Below, one piece after another: positions 41,650-51,264 of a stretch of DNA of 64,000 nt (the stretch's first letter is position 1; every line of letters starts with the position of its first letter). The DNA is taken from positions 682,001 through 746,000 of the forward strand of contig CANXME010000105.1 in the NCBI GenBank assembly GCA_948144175.1, in the 5' to 3' direction. Source of the DNA: Closterium sp. NIES-65 (lineage: Eukaryota > Streptophyta > Zygnematophyceae > Desmidiales > Closteriaceae). The notes beneath the pieces are model-generated. The model ran no database searches. It worked only from the letters and a program-made list of their open reading frames with translations, and was not told the DNA's origin. The position numbers were made by a program, and so were the translations under genes.

Positions 41650-44600
41650 TCAAGAGGAGAGCAAGTGAGGCAAGACAGGCACAAGACCCAGCTGGGTGCA
41701 AAAGCGCTGATGGTCACAAGGCGCGAGTGCCTTGGTGAACACATCAGCAGTGTTGGCCTCAGAGGCCACGTACGCAAGTCGCAACTGACCACGCTGCTGC
41801 AGCTCACGAGCAAGGAAGTAGCGGAGAGCAATGTGCTTCGTTCTGTGCTCCAAGCGCTGCTCTCGACACAAGGCCAGCATGGCCTTGTTGTCTACGTACA
41901 GCACTGGAGGAGAACGAGGCGGCTCTCCAAGGTCAGTCAGCAGGTAGGTGAGCCAGCGAAGCTCCTGTGCAGCCATGGCCCCGGCGTAGATCTCAGCCTC
42001 ACAACTGGAGCCGAGAACCGAAGACAAGCGAGTAGACCGCCACGAGACAGAGCCGGAACCAAGGCTGAAGGTGTAACCCTGTGACGACCGCTGCGTAGCC
42101 TGGTCGTCAGCCCAAGAAGCGTCCGCGTGGCCGGTAAGGACCACTGGACTCCGCCCTCCAAGCACTAGCCCCATGCCCGACGTGCTGCACAGGTAGCGCA
42201 ATACCCTCTTCGCTGCAGCCATGTGCTCCGGTCTGTGTCTCCCAGGAGCAACATAGCGAGCAAGAATGCTCAGAGGGTATGCAAGGTCAGGTCGTGTGCA
42301 GGTCATCAGGTACATGAGGCAGCCAACAAGCTCTGCATACGGACCACTCGACTCTACGGACTCATCCGAAGGCAGAGCTGAGAGTGAGTGGCGAGTAGGC
42401 AGAGGAGTGGCCTGAGGCGAGGAGTACGTGAAGCCGAAGCGCTGAAGGACCTGCTGCACCATGTGTGACTGAGTCAAGGTAATGGTGCGGCGTGCTCTGT
42501 CCCGAGTGATCTGCAAGCCAAGGTAGCTGCGCAGTTCACCCAGGTCTGTGCACGTGTGTCTCTTCAGCAGCTCGGACTTCACGTAGGCGAGTCCAGCAGT
42601 GTCTGCTGTGGCAAAGACCAAGTCGTCGACGTACACGAGGATGTAGAACGGCGGCAGGGAAGTGTCGGTGCGAAGAAACAGCGACGGGTCAGCAGTAGAA
42701 GGAGCAAACCCAAGAGCCGCAAGCGTAGTCCTCAGTGTGTCGTGCCACTCACGCGGTGCCTGGCGGAGACCGTAGACTGGCCGTCGGAGGCTCCACTGGG
42801 TGCCAGGAGGGAAAGTCCCAGTGAAGCCAGGTGGACGGCGAAGCCAGATCTCTTCGTGCAGGCTACCCTGCAAGAACGCAGTGCTGAAGTCGAGAGAGTG
42901 AAGCTCGTAGTCGCGCTGAGCGGCTATGTGCAGCAGCACCCGAAGAGTAGTCATCTTCGGGGTGGGAGAGAAGGTCTGAAAGTAGTCAACTCCCTGCCGC
43001 TGACTGAAGCCACGAGCAACGTACCGTGCCTTGAAGACAGGTGGAGAGCCCGGCGGCCGCTTCACCCTGAAGATCCACATGCCACTGACGATGTTCGCCC
43101 CAGGAGGGGGAACCGCGTCAACGTAGGTGCCTGTGGACTTCCAGGAAGCCATCTCTGCATCCATAGCTGCCTGCCACTGAGAGGAGTAGGGACCCTCTAC
43201 GGCCTCCGCGTAAGAACGCGGAGTCGGGATGTCTAGTGCATCCGGGTCTCCCTCAGGGGCAAGCAGTACAGACGCGAGATGAGGTGAAGCAGCCGCTAGA
43301 CACTGTAACTCCTCCTGCCTGTCCTCTAGGACGTCCGTGCCAAGAGCACACACACCCCCGACGGACGGAGGACAGACAGACGCAGACTCAGCAACAAGAC
43401 TAGCAGCGTAGTCTAGACGACAGCGAGCAGCAAAGTCGACGAGCTCAGCGACTAGAGCAGACGCAGCAGTGGACTCAAAAGAGGGGTGAGTGACGATAGT
43501 AGCAAGCAGACGCGTGACAGTAGGACTGGCAGCACGAAGAGAGTCCGACTCAGGGTCGGCAAGCACAGGAAGAGAGGAATCAGGAGGAGAAGGCAAAGGG
43601 GCACGCAGAGGAGCAGTGGACGGACGCAAAGACATCCGGTGCGTGCCAGGGACAGGAGGAGGACGCTGACGCGAACTGCGACCACTAGCGCGAGCAGCGC
43701 AAACAGGCGACGCGGGACGAGACGCAGGCTCACGACGCTCAGTAAGACCTCCAGTAGGACCAGTGTAAGGAGAGGGAGCAGGCAGTGGAGAGGAAGGCTC
43801 CAGCAGGGACTGCGACTGGACAGGCGGTGGACCCTCTACTGGAGGAGAAAGACCAAGAACCTGCTGCAGGAGCGGAACGAAGTACGGTCGAGGCCGCTCG
43901 GCAGCTCCAGACTCAGCAGGGACAGCACCAGCACCCTCAGCGACAGCACCAGCGCCACCCACACCTCCAGCGGCAGGACCAACAGCAGTAGACCCAGCAC
44001 CAACGCCCTCAGCAGCTCCAGCTCCAGGAGGACCCGCAGGTCCAGCAGCTCCGGGACCGGCAGCACCCGCACCCTCGACGGTCGAAGAAGCTCCAGCTCC
44101 AGCTCCAGCAGCACCTCCATACTCAGCAGCACGCCTCCAGCGGCGAGCGAACCACTCGCGCAGCTCCTGTGGAGAGAGGGGCTCCCGACGAGACGCAGCA
44201 GCAGGAGAAACCCCAGGCTCAGCAGCTCCAGACGCAGCACCCCCAGGCTCAGCAGCTCCCAGCTCAGCACCCCCAGACCCAGCACCTCCAGGCACAGCAC
44301 CCCCCGGCTCAGCACCCCCAGGCTCCGCACCCTCCGCAGTAGCACCCTCAGGCCCAGTACCCCCAGCAGTAGCACCCCCAGGCTCAGCACCCCCGCGCAC
44401 AGCACCCCCAGAGTCAGCACCCCCAGGCTCAGCACCCGCAGCAGCACCAGAGTCACCAGTAACCTCGACCGGGTCAACGGCGTCTACCTGGGACACACCT
44501 GAGGGGGCAGGAACCTGAGGGGGGAGGGGGTCTACCGGGGGGGGAACCGGCACAAGGAAGTCCGGGGGAGGGGGGAGGGAAGGAGTGCGGTAGGGGAAGA

Positions 44601-45774
44601 GACGGTAGAAGGGGACTGACTCGTCGAACGTGACGTCCTGGGAGGACAGAACACGACGAGAGGAGGGGTGGTAAAACTGCCACCTTGGGGCGTCAGTGGG
44701 GAAGCCAAGGAAGACACAGGGAGCAGCACGAGGGGACAGCTTGTCCGCAGACAAGTCGCGGACAAACGCCCGAGATCCCCAGACACGGAACACAGACGCA
44801 TCGCCAACCTTCCCCGTCCACAGCAAGGCTGGGGACATCGCAGGCCGAGAGACCCGGGGGTGAAGGTTGAGCTGATGCGCCGCGTACCTCACCGCAAACG
44901 GCCACAGAAAATGGGGGGCAGCCGCATGCATCATGGACGTACGAGCGACATCCATGACCATGCCAATGCGGCGCTCAGCAATCCCATTTTGCTGTGGTGA
45001 GTCCGGAAGCGTGAAGGTCTGGCGGATCCCCCGTGCACGGCAGTAGTCTCGCAGAAGGCGAGAAGAGAACTCTCCGCCTCTGTCCGAGTGCAGACGCAGA
45101 ACAGGAAAGTCCGAGCCGAAGCTCTTCCTGAGCTGGAGACGAGCCTCGCGGATCCAGTCGATCAGCACCTCAGTGACCGCACCCTTGCTGCGCAAGGGGA
45201 GGACTGTGGTGTAACGCGAGTAGTCGTCAACCACCAACAGGAAGTAGCGCTCGTGACCCTGCCCACGGACGGGGGCTGGGCCCCACACATCCATGTGAAG
45301 CGTCTGCAGGGGAGCCTCTGTCGGGGGGAAGTGGGAGGAGTGAGGAGTAGCCCGGAGGCGACCCTCGACACAGGGGACACAGGAAGGTCCTGGCCCGGAG
45401 GGGAGAGGAGGGAGAGACTGGGGAAGACCAGAGACAAGGACACGGGAAGCCATGCTCCGAAGACGGGGCAAGGAGGGGTGGCCAAGACGGTGGTGCCACA
45501 GGAGAGTCTCGTGAGACAGGAGGCGACAAGAACAGGGGGCAGACTCAGGACCTGACCAGGACGCAGCAGCAAGCACCTGACCTGACGCAGCCACCTGACC
45601 AGACGCAGGGACAGGAGGAGACTCAACTGTCAGGGTGTAGAGACTCGACCCAGGCCGACGCGAGAACGTGGCCAGGTGGCGGCCTGTGCGTGCCTCCGTG
45701 CAGTGGGTCACCCGCTGACTCGCAGGAGTGAACAGGTGAACCCCCACATCCTGCAGGTCCGCTCCACTCACCAA
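41650..45774 (-). CDS. Element F integrase-RT-RNase H
   Basis: An open frame of about 1370 codons without an initiating ATG; it is the continuation of gag-protease after a 22-nt deletion. Pre-integrase HHRLGHPSLPRLRSMA and CVPCVEGRLRA (about 100-140). Integrase Asp in MDVWGPAP (about 160), Asp in HSDRGGEF (about 230), Glu in NGIAERRIG (about 265). GASRREPLSPQELREW-type linker motif, then a Gly/Ala/Val-rich linker. RT with MWIFRVKRPPGSPPVF and YVDDLVF (about 1048). RNase H GHADASWADDQATQRSSQGY and CEAEIYAGAMAAQELRWL. It ends TADVFTKALAPCDHQRFC and LPHLLSS. All catalytic residues that I can see are present. Confidence 0.85.
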   Translation of the reverse strand: MVSGADLQDVGVHLFTPASQRVTHCTEARTGRHLATFSRRPGSSLYTLTVESPPVPASGQVAASGQVLAAASWSGPESAPCSCRLLSHETLLWHHRLGHPSLPRLRSMASRVLVSGLPQSLPPLPSGPGPSCVPCVEGRLRATPHSSHFPPTEAPLQTLHMDVWGPAPVRGQGHERYFLLVVDDYSRYTTVLPLRSKGAVTEVLIDWIREARLQLRKSFGSDFPVLRLHSDRGGEFSSRLLRDYCRARGIRQTFTLPDSPQQNGIAERRIGMVMDVARTSMMHAAAPHFLWPFAVRYAAHQLNLHPRVSRPAMSPALLWTGKVGDASVFRVWGSRAFVRDLSADKLSPRAAPCVFLGFPTDAPRWQFYHPSSRRVLSSQDVTFDESVPFYRLFPYRTPSLPPPPDFLVPVPPPVDPLPPQVPAPSGVSQVDAVDPVEVTGDSGAAAGAEPGGADSGGAVRGGAEPGGATAGGTGPEGATAEGAEPGGAEPGGAVPGGAGSGGAELGAAEPGGAASGAAEPGVSPAAASRREPLSPQELREWFARRWRRAAEYGGAAGAGAGASSTVEGAGAAGPGAAGPAGPPGAGAAEGVGAGSTAVGPAAGGVGGAGAVAEGAGAVPAESGAAERPRPYFVPLLQQVLGLSPPVEGPPPVQSQSLLEPSSPLPAPSPYTGPTGGLTERREPASRPASPVCAARASGRSSRQRPPPVPGTHRMSLRPSTAPLRAPLPSPPDSSLPVLADPESDSLRAASPTVTRLLATIVTHPSFESTAASALVAELVDFAARCRLDYAASLVAESASVCPPSVGGVCALGTDVLEDRQEELQCLAAASPHLASVLLAPEGDPDALDIPTPRSYAEAVEGPYSSQWQAAMDAEMASWKSTGTYVDAVPPPGANIVSGMWIFRVKRPPGSPPVFKARYVARGFSQRQGVDYFQTFSPTPKMTTLRVLLHIAAQRDYELHSLDFSTAFLQGSLHEEIWLRRPPGFTGTFPPGTQWSLRRPVYGLRQAPREWHDTLRTTLAALGFAPSTADPSLFLRTDTSLPPFYILVYVDDLVFATADTAGLAYVKSELLKRHTCTDLGELRSYLGLQITRDRARRTITLTQSHMVQQVLQRFGFTYSSPQATPLPTRHSLSALPSDESVESSGPYAELVGCLMYLMTCTRPDLAYPLSILARYVAPGRHRPEHMAAAKRVLRYLCSTSGMGLVLGGRSPVVLTGHADASWADDQATQRSSQGYTFSLGSGSVSWRSTRLSSVLGSSCEAEIYAGAMAAQELRWLTYLLTDLGEPPRSPPVLYVDNKAMLALCREQRLEHRTKHIALRYFLARELQQRGQLRLAYVASEANTADVFTKALAPCDHQRFCTQLGLVPVLPHLLSS

Positions 45775-45889
45775 GTTCGTAGAGAACGAGGGAAGGTACA
45801 GACCAGACAGGGTGCCCGAAGGGGCAGCCGGACACGGGAGGACAGTGGAGAAGTGAGCGAGGACAGGACCCCCAGAGGGGTCAGCAAGG

Positions 45890-46224
45890 GAGACCGCAAC
45901 CGGCCGGCCGAGCGGCGTAAGGGTAGTGCGGCCCCGGAGTCAAGTGTGAAAGTGAGGGAGGACGAGGACGACGCAGTACCTGAGAGCGCAGTCTCACCAG
46001 TACCTGAGAGCACAGACGCACTGGCACCTAGAGCAGCAGCCTCACAAGCACCTAGCGCAGCAGCACCAATGCCCGGGTCGGGCTGGAAACACCGGTAACC
46101 CTCATTCTCCTCACTATAATCCACAGCATACATAGCAGCAAGGATAGCATCAAAATCAAGATCAAAGATCGCTACACCAGCCCTAAGAAGCTCATCCCAG
46201 CGAGGGATCTCACTAGCCCCAGGG
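45890..46224 (-). pseudogene. Element F gag end and protease, with 22-nt deletion
   Basis: Continues gag after element H (IPRWDELLRAGVAIFDLDFD, MYAVDYSEENEGYRCF) to the protease motif LTFTLDSG. Directly after DSG, 22 nt present in sister copies are missing (about 45934-45940). This removes the ASRSFFRD region and shifts the frame, so protease and everything downstream are uncoupled from Gag. Confidence 0.8.
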
Positions 46225-47179
46225 TGCGGAGATAACTACTACAACGGGAGCTAGACTACTGGTTAGGCACGTGTGCTCGTGTGATCTCTGCGTTCGTTGG
46301 TCCTTAGACGTTTTCCTAGTGCCCACACTACTTGCTAGTTCACGGGGCAATTTGGGAAGAGTTTCACTAAGAAAATATCACAACAATAGAACAATGAAGT
46401 TGGCAATGCGAGACTACATCAGAGCTAGCACTCAGGTTGGTCAACTGCCAGCACAGCAAAGTCGACAGCTTTCCAACGCTGCAGGTCGACGGTGTGCCAG
46501 CAGTGCACCCGCTCTGCAGGTGTGTGCAGATGATTGGTATACCGAGCCTCATCACCTGCACAGCAAACACACCACGTCAGCCTCAGACTGACGGCTGCCT
46601 CTGATCTGCCACGACGACCTCGTGATACCACCACCGAGGTCGATCTCGCCAACTTCGCCTGGGCGACCGTCGCACTCCTCCGCAGCACTTCGTCACCTAG
46701 GTAACCTGGTCGACCGGGCAACCACATCGACCAGCAACTCCCGTACGTGTCCGTCGACCTCCCAAGTCGACGACCACCTTGTTGTCGACCTCACCGGGTC
46801 GACCATGCCCCTCGGTCGACGACCATGTCGCTCGACGCCCGACTGCTCGACGACCGGCTGCTCGACGCCGGCTCCTCCTTCGTCGGCCACCGAGTCTAGT
46901 CGACCACCCGCAGGTCGACCAGCACATCAGCCGACCACCGAAGTCGGCTTCCCAAGTCGACGTCACCAAGTTGACGTCCTTCGCAGGTCGACGCCTGAGT
47001 CGACCTCCCCGACGTTGGCGCCACCTCGAAGTTGGCGCCCGTGCAGTGGTCACCGTGCAAGTCGACCTCCTCGTCGACCCGCTCGCCCACTGCTCCAGGT
47101 CGGCTGCTCCCCTCACACCCGACCACGATGTCGGCTCCGCCCAAGCGTGGACGGGGCCAACATACAATTCCCGTTGACA
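46225..47179 (-). repeat. 3' LTR of element H
   Basis: 955 bp, TGCGGAGATAACTAC to CCCGTTGACA, with many GTCGAC palindromes. ORFs inside on both strands are not taken as genes. Confidence 0.95.
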
Positions 47180-47309
47180 CTCCCCTGCCGCGTTCACGCT
47201 TGGTCCCCCCAAGTCCACTCGGCAGTACTCCTTGGAGAATAGCTCGTCGACGTGCACCCAACACACAGCACGTCGTCCACCGCACCAGCCATGCAAGAGG
47301 GCATGGCAC

Positions 47310-50300
47310 CTACTGCTGCACGTTGTCATCTTCGTCGCCCACGTCGGCCAAGCGCACCTGGCCGATGGCGACGGAGCACCGGTTGAAGGCCGGATAGTGC
47401 AGCGCCTTTGTCAGGAAGTCGGCCGGCTGCTCAGTGGTCGGGATGTACCTCAGCGAGAACTTCCCGCGCTTCACCATGTGCTGCAGCCAGGCCTGTCGCC
47501 GCTCCATGTGCTTGAGGTTGCCCATCAACCCCATGCCCTCGACGACTGTGATGGCCGACTTGTTATCCACCCGAAGGACGGTCGGCTTCCCGGCATCCAG
47601 CTGCCGGAACTCTGCAAGGAGGAAGCGAAGTCGGCGTCCTTCTTTGCCGGCTTCGGTGGCTGCCACGTACTCCGACTCAGTCGACGACAACGTCGCACAC
47701 TTGATGCGCTGGCTCGACCAGGAGACTGCGGCCCCTCCATAGACAAACACGTAGCCACCCGTGCTCGTCCTGTTCTGCTTGTCACCGGCGTCGTCGGCGT
47801 CCACGTAGCCGACCAGCTCCAGCGACTCAGGTCCACCGCCGAACTCCAGTGCGGTGTCGCGCGTATTGGCGAGGTAGGCGAGGCAGCGGTCGACCTCGCG
47901 CCAGTGCTGGTCGCTCCTCACCGTGAGGCCGCTCCCCAGCTTGCTGCAGGCGAAGGCGATGTCCGGCCTTGTCGTCGTCGCCGCGAATTGCAGCGAGCCG
48001 ACCTTCTGCCGGTACTCCTCTTCCTGCCGCTCCTGTGCCTTCTCGTCATCGAACGTGAGCTCGGCGTAGGCATCGACCGAAACCGGCGTCTTCGGGGTGC
48101 GCGCGGTCTGCTTCCCGTCGAGGAAGCGCCAACGCAGCTTGTCGGCGTAGCCCTGCTGGTGCAGCCACAGCTTCCCCGCCGACCTATTGCGTACGATCTC
48201 GAGCCCGAGGTACTTCTGCACCGGCGAGATCTCGCGCAGCTCGAAGGCGGCTTCCAGCAGCTCCCTCAGCTCCTTCAGCATCATGGCGCTGCTGCTGGCG
48301 GCAAGCAGGTCGTCGACGTAGACCAGCACCCAGCAGACTACCTCACCCCCGCCAACTTTGAAGTAAAGAGCCTCGTCGACCTGGCTCTTCTTCCACCCGG
48401 CGCCGACCAGCACATCGTTGAGCGCCAAGTACCACAACAGCGGCGACTGCTTCAGCCCGTACAGGCTCTTCAGTAGCTTACACACCCGGCCGGTTCCGTC
48501 GTTGAAGTAGTCCGGCTGAGACATGTACAGTACCCGATCGAGCTTGCTCTGCAGGAAGGCATTCTTCATGTCGAGCTGCATCAGGTTGAGGTCGAGGACA
48601 GCGACAATGCTGAGGAAAATCCTCAGCGTCACGTAGCTGCTCACCGGCGCGAACGTCTCGTCGTAGTCGGCGCCATACACCTGTGTGAAGCCCTTTACGA
48701 CCAGCCTCGCCTTCTCGCGCTCGACGGTGTCGTCGACGTGGTACTTCGTCGTCAACACCCACCGGTTCTTCATGACATTCACTCCCGGCGGACGTTCGAC
48801 CAACTCCCACGTTCCCATGTTGAGGAGGCTGCGAATCTCCTCCTCCATGGCGGCCTTCACCGCCGGACCCTTCCAGCTCGCCAACGCCTCCTTCACCGTC
48901 ATCGTCGAGATGTCCCAACGGTGCTCGGGGTCGGCTAGCATGTCGGGGTCGAGCTCTGGAAACTCCTCATCCTCCTCGGCATCGTCGTACAGCAGGTCGT
49001 CGGCCTCATCATCCACGTCGTACACCGTGGTGAAGGCAGCGGGGACGAAGAAGTCAGGTGGCCTCCGAAGTCGGCCTGAACGCCGTGGTCCTGGCTGAAC
49101 CTCCTCGGCGTCCCCTCCATTGTTGCCGCTGCCCTCGACGTCCTGCTGCTCCTCAGCCGGCGTCCCAGCCGACTTCTCCCCTATGGTCGGCTCCCCTGCC
49201 GACTGCCCGGTCGCCGACTGCTCCTTGGTCGGCGTCACTGCTGCCTGCTTCTCTGTTGGCCGCTGGTCCTCGACCTGCTTCTCGACCTGCTCCTCCCCTG
49301 TCGTCGTCGACTGCAAGCCCACGTCGTCCTGCCGCTCGTCGCGTCGGCCACCGGCGATGCACTTGGCCGAAGGCGGCGTCGCACTCGTCGCACTACTCCC
49401 CTCATCGCCGGAGGCCGACACCGAGGTCAGCCGACGTAGATCGACCATGAGGGGAGGGGCGGGGTTCGCAGGAGGAGGAGCAGGTGGGCGGACGTCCTCG
49501 ACGTCCTGGGCAGGAAGCTCACCGATCTCGGCAAGCAGTGGCAGCGTCGCCGACGAGGTGTCAGATGGCGGAGTGAGCGACGGGCAGCCGGACACCGACC
49601 CGTACGCCGTTTTCCACTCGGCCAGCGACATCTCTTCGTAGAACACCACGTCCGACGTGGTGACCACCCGGTCAGTGGCGACGTCAAGGAGCTCCCAGCC
49701 CTTGCTCGCCTCTGACACACCAAGGTGCAGGCCCCACTTGGCCTTCGGCTGCAGCTTCCCACCGCGCTGCTGCTCAGGGACAAGGAACTGCGCCATGCAG
49801 CCCCACACCCGTGCCAGCGACAAGTCGGGCTTCTTCCCGGTCAGCAGCTGGTACGGTGTCGTTCCCGGCGGCAGCGTCGACCTCTCAAGGCAGTTCCGGA
49901 CCCAGACGGCCTGCCGCAGAGCGAGGTGCCACCAGTGGTGCTGTACACCCATGTGCAGCAGCATAGTCCGCACCGACTCCACTACCGTTCTCATCTCCCG
50001 TTCCGCCATGCCGTTCTGCTGCGGGGTGTATGGGCAGGTCAGGTCGTGGACGATCCCCTTGTCGTTCACGAAGTCGGTGAACTGCTTCCCGAGGAACTCC
50101 CCTCCCCGGTCAGAGCGCAGCATCAACACCAACTTCTTTGTCTGCCGCTCAGCCAGCGCCAGCCACTGTACGAACGCCTGCAACGCATCGGACTTCTTGG
50201 CGACCGGCTTCACCCACATATAGCGGGTCTTGCGGTCCTTCAGCAGCAAGAAGTACAGGCTGCCATCCTTGGCAGCCACGCGAAACGGCCCGCACAGGTC

Positions 50301-51251
50301 GATGTGCACGACGGCGAGCACGTCGTCGGCGTCGGAGCCTTGGTCGGGGAAGGTGTGCCGCGCCAGTTTCCCACCGACGCACGAGACACACGGAGAGTCG
50401 GCGTCCGTCGCCGACTTGAGGTCCAGCCCAATGGCGACCTCGTTCTTCGCCGAGCTCCGTATGGTGTCCATGCAGACATGCGCAAGCCTTGCATGCATCC
50501 GGTCCGGCGTCGACTTCGTCTTCGAGACGATCGCCCGCAGAGCCACCACCTCCGTCGTGGACGGCGTCGACCTCGTCGCGCAGGGGCGCAGGTTGGTGCA
50601 GAGGACACGCCCGGAGTACGTCGCCCGTCCGAGCACCTCTCCCGTTGCCGAGACGAGCAGCATCCCGTCGCCGTCTTCTTGCAGCTTCACACCGTGCTCC
50701 TTCAGCTGGCCGGACGACAGCAAGTTTGCCCGCACACCCGGGACGTACAGCACATCGGGGATGAGCACCTGCTTCCCGGCCTCCCCTTGCAGGGCGACGG
50801 TGCCGCGGCCCTGGACATCCTGCAGCGCCCCATTGAAACCGCGCACGTGCTTGATGAAGCCGCTCGGCTGCATGTCGACGAAGGCTTCCTTCGTCCCCAT
50901 CAGGTGGTGGGAGCACCCGCTGTCGAGCAGGACCACCGCCGGGTTCGCCTGCACAGCTGCCACCACCGCCTGGAAGTCCTCCCCAGCCTCCGGCGCCAAC
51001 GAGACGGTCGGCTCCACGACGCCGACCAGCGAGCACGACGCCGTCTTGTCGTCTCGCGCCTTGCCTCCAGCAGGGGAGTCGGCGTCCTTCGCCGAAGTCG
51101 ACGTCTTAGTCGACTGCTTCTCCTTGCGCGGCCGGTTTCCTCCTTGACGGGGACGACGAGTGCTCGACCTCCCGCGGCCGCCCTTGTCGTCGTCGTCGGA
51201 GTCACCGCGGTCGGGGCACTCGAAGGAGAGGTGGTCGGGGTCGCCGCACAT
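47310..51251 (-). CDS. Element H Pol: protease-integrase-RT-RNase H
   Basis: 1313 codons, in the same frame as Gag and separated from it by one TAA. The first codon after the stop is ATG. It starts MCGDPDHLSFEC (rest of a CCHC knuckle). Protease LLDSGCSHHL (about 107); pre-integrase RMHARLAHVCMDT (about 254) and CVSCVGG; integrase Asp in DLCGPF (about 317), Asp in RSDRGGEF (about 380), Glu in NGMAEREM (about 414). RT has WELVERPPGVNVMKNRW (about 814) and YVDDLLAA (about 977). RNase H has VGYVDADDAGDKQNRTSTGG (about 1147) and STESEYVAATEAGKEGRRL. It ends ADFLTKALHYPAFNRC and DEDDNVQQ. All catalytic residues are visible, so it is probably active if the TAA is bypassed. Confidence 0.92.
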   Translation of the reverse strand: MCGDPDHLSFECPDRGDSDDDDKGGRGRSSTRRPRQGGNRPRKEKQSTKTSTSAKDADSPAGGKARDDKTASCSLVGVVEPTVSLAPEAGEDFQAVVAAVQANPAVVLLDSGCSHHLMGTKEAFVDMQPSGFIKHVRGFNGALQDVQGRGTVALQGEAGKQVLIPDVLYVPGVRANLLSSGQLKEHGVKLQEDGDGMLLVSATGEVLGRATYSGRVLCTNLRPCATRSTPSTTEVVALRAIVSKTKSTPDRMHARLAHVCMDTIRSSAKNEVAIGLDLKSATDADSPCVSCVGGKLARHTFPDQGSDADDVLAVVHIDLCGPFRVAAKDGSLYFLLLKDRKTRYMWVKPVAKKSDALQAFVQWLALAERQTKKLVLMLRSDRGGEFLGKQFTDFVNDKGIVHDLTCPYTPQQNGMAEREMRTVVESVRTMLLHMGVQHHWWHLALRQAVWVRNCLERSTLPPGTTPYQLLTGKKPDLSLARVWGCMAQFLVPEQQRGGKLQPKAKWGLHLGVSEASKGWELLDVATDRVVTTSDVVFYEEMSLAEWKTAYGSVSGCPSLTPPSDTSSATLPLLAEIGELPAQDVEDVRPPAPPPANPAPPLMVDLRRLTSVSASGDEGSSATSATPPSAKCIAGGRRDERQDDVGLQSTTTGEEQVEKQVEDQRPTEKQAAVTPTKEQSATGQSAGEPTIGEKSAGTPAEEQQDVEGSGNNGGDAEEVQPGPRRSGRLRRPPDFFVPAAFTTVYDVDDEADDLLYDDAEEDEEFPELDPDMLADPEHRWDISTMTVKEALASWKGPAVKAAMEEEIRSLLNMGTWELVERPPGVNVMKNRWVLTTKYHVDDTVEREKARLVVKGFTQVYGADYDETFAPVSSYVTLRIFLSIVAVLDLNLMQLDMKNAFLQSKLDRVLYMSQPDYFNDGTGRVCKLLKSLYGLKQSPLLWYLALNDVLVGAGWKKSQVDEALYFKVGGGEVVCWVLVYVDDLLAASSSAMMLKELRELLEAAFELREISPVQKYLGLEIVRNRSAGKLWLHQQGYADKLRWRFLDGKQTARTPKTPVSVDAYAELTFDDEKAQERQEEEYRQKVGSLQFAATTTRPDIAFACSKLGSGLTVRSDQHWREVDRCLAYLANTRDTALEFGGGPESLELVGYVDADDAGDKQNRTSTGGYVFVYGGAAVSWSSQRIKCATLSSTESEYVAATEAGKEGRRLRFLLAEFRQLDAGKPTVLRVDNKSAITVVEGMGLMGNLKHMERRQAWLQHMVKRGKFSLRYIPTTEQPADFLTKALHYPAFNRCSVAIGQVRLADVGDEDDNVQQ

Positions 51252-51264
51252 TTAGCACTCCCGT
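51249..51264 (-). other. In-frame TAA inside the CCHC zinc knuckle
   Basis: The coding strand reads GAG TGC TAA ATG TGC GGC. Without the stop it would be C-x-M-C-GDPD-H-LSFE-C, an exact CX2CX4HX4C knuckle with the stop at the first x, a position that is often Tyr (TAT/TAC) in this motif. Confidence 0.85.

Noticed and set aside
46622..47397. Several 100-210-codon ORFs in the LTRs of element H
   Set aside because: Present on both strands and in both LTRs; GTCGAC-rich DNA keeps frames open. No recognisable domain.
47232..48476. 414-codon plus-strand ORF
   Set aside because: Antisense to the RT/RNase H of element H, whose motifs are clear on the minus strand.
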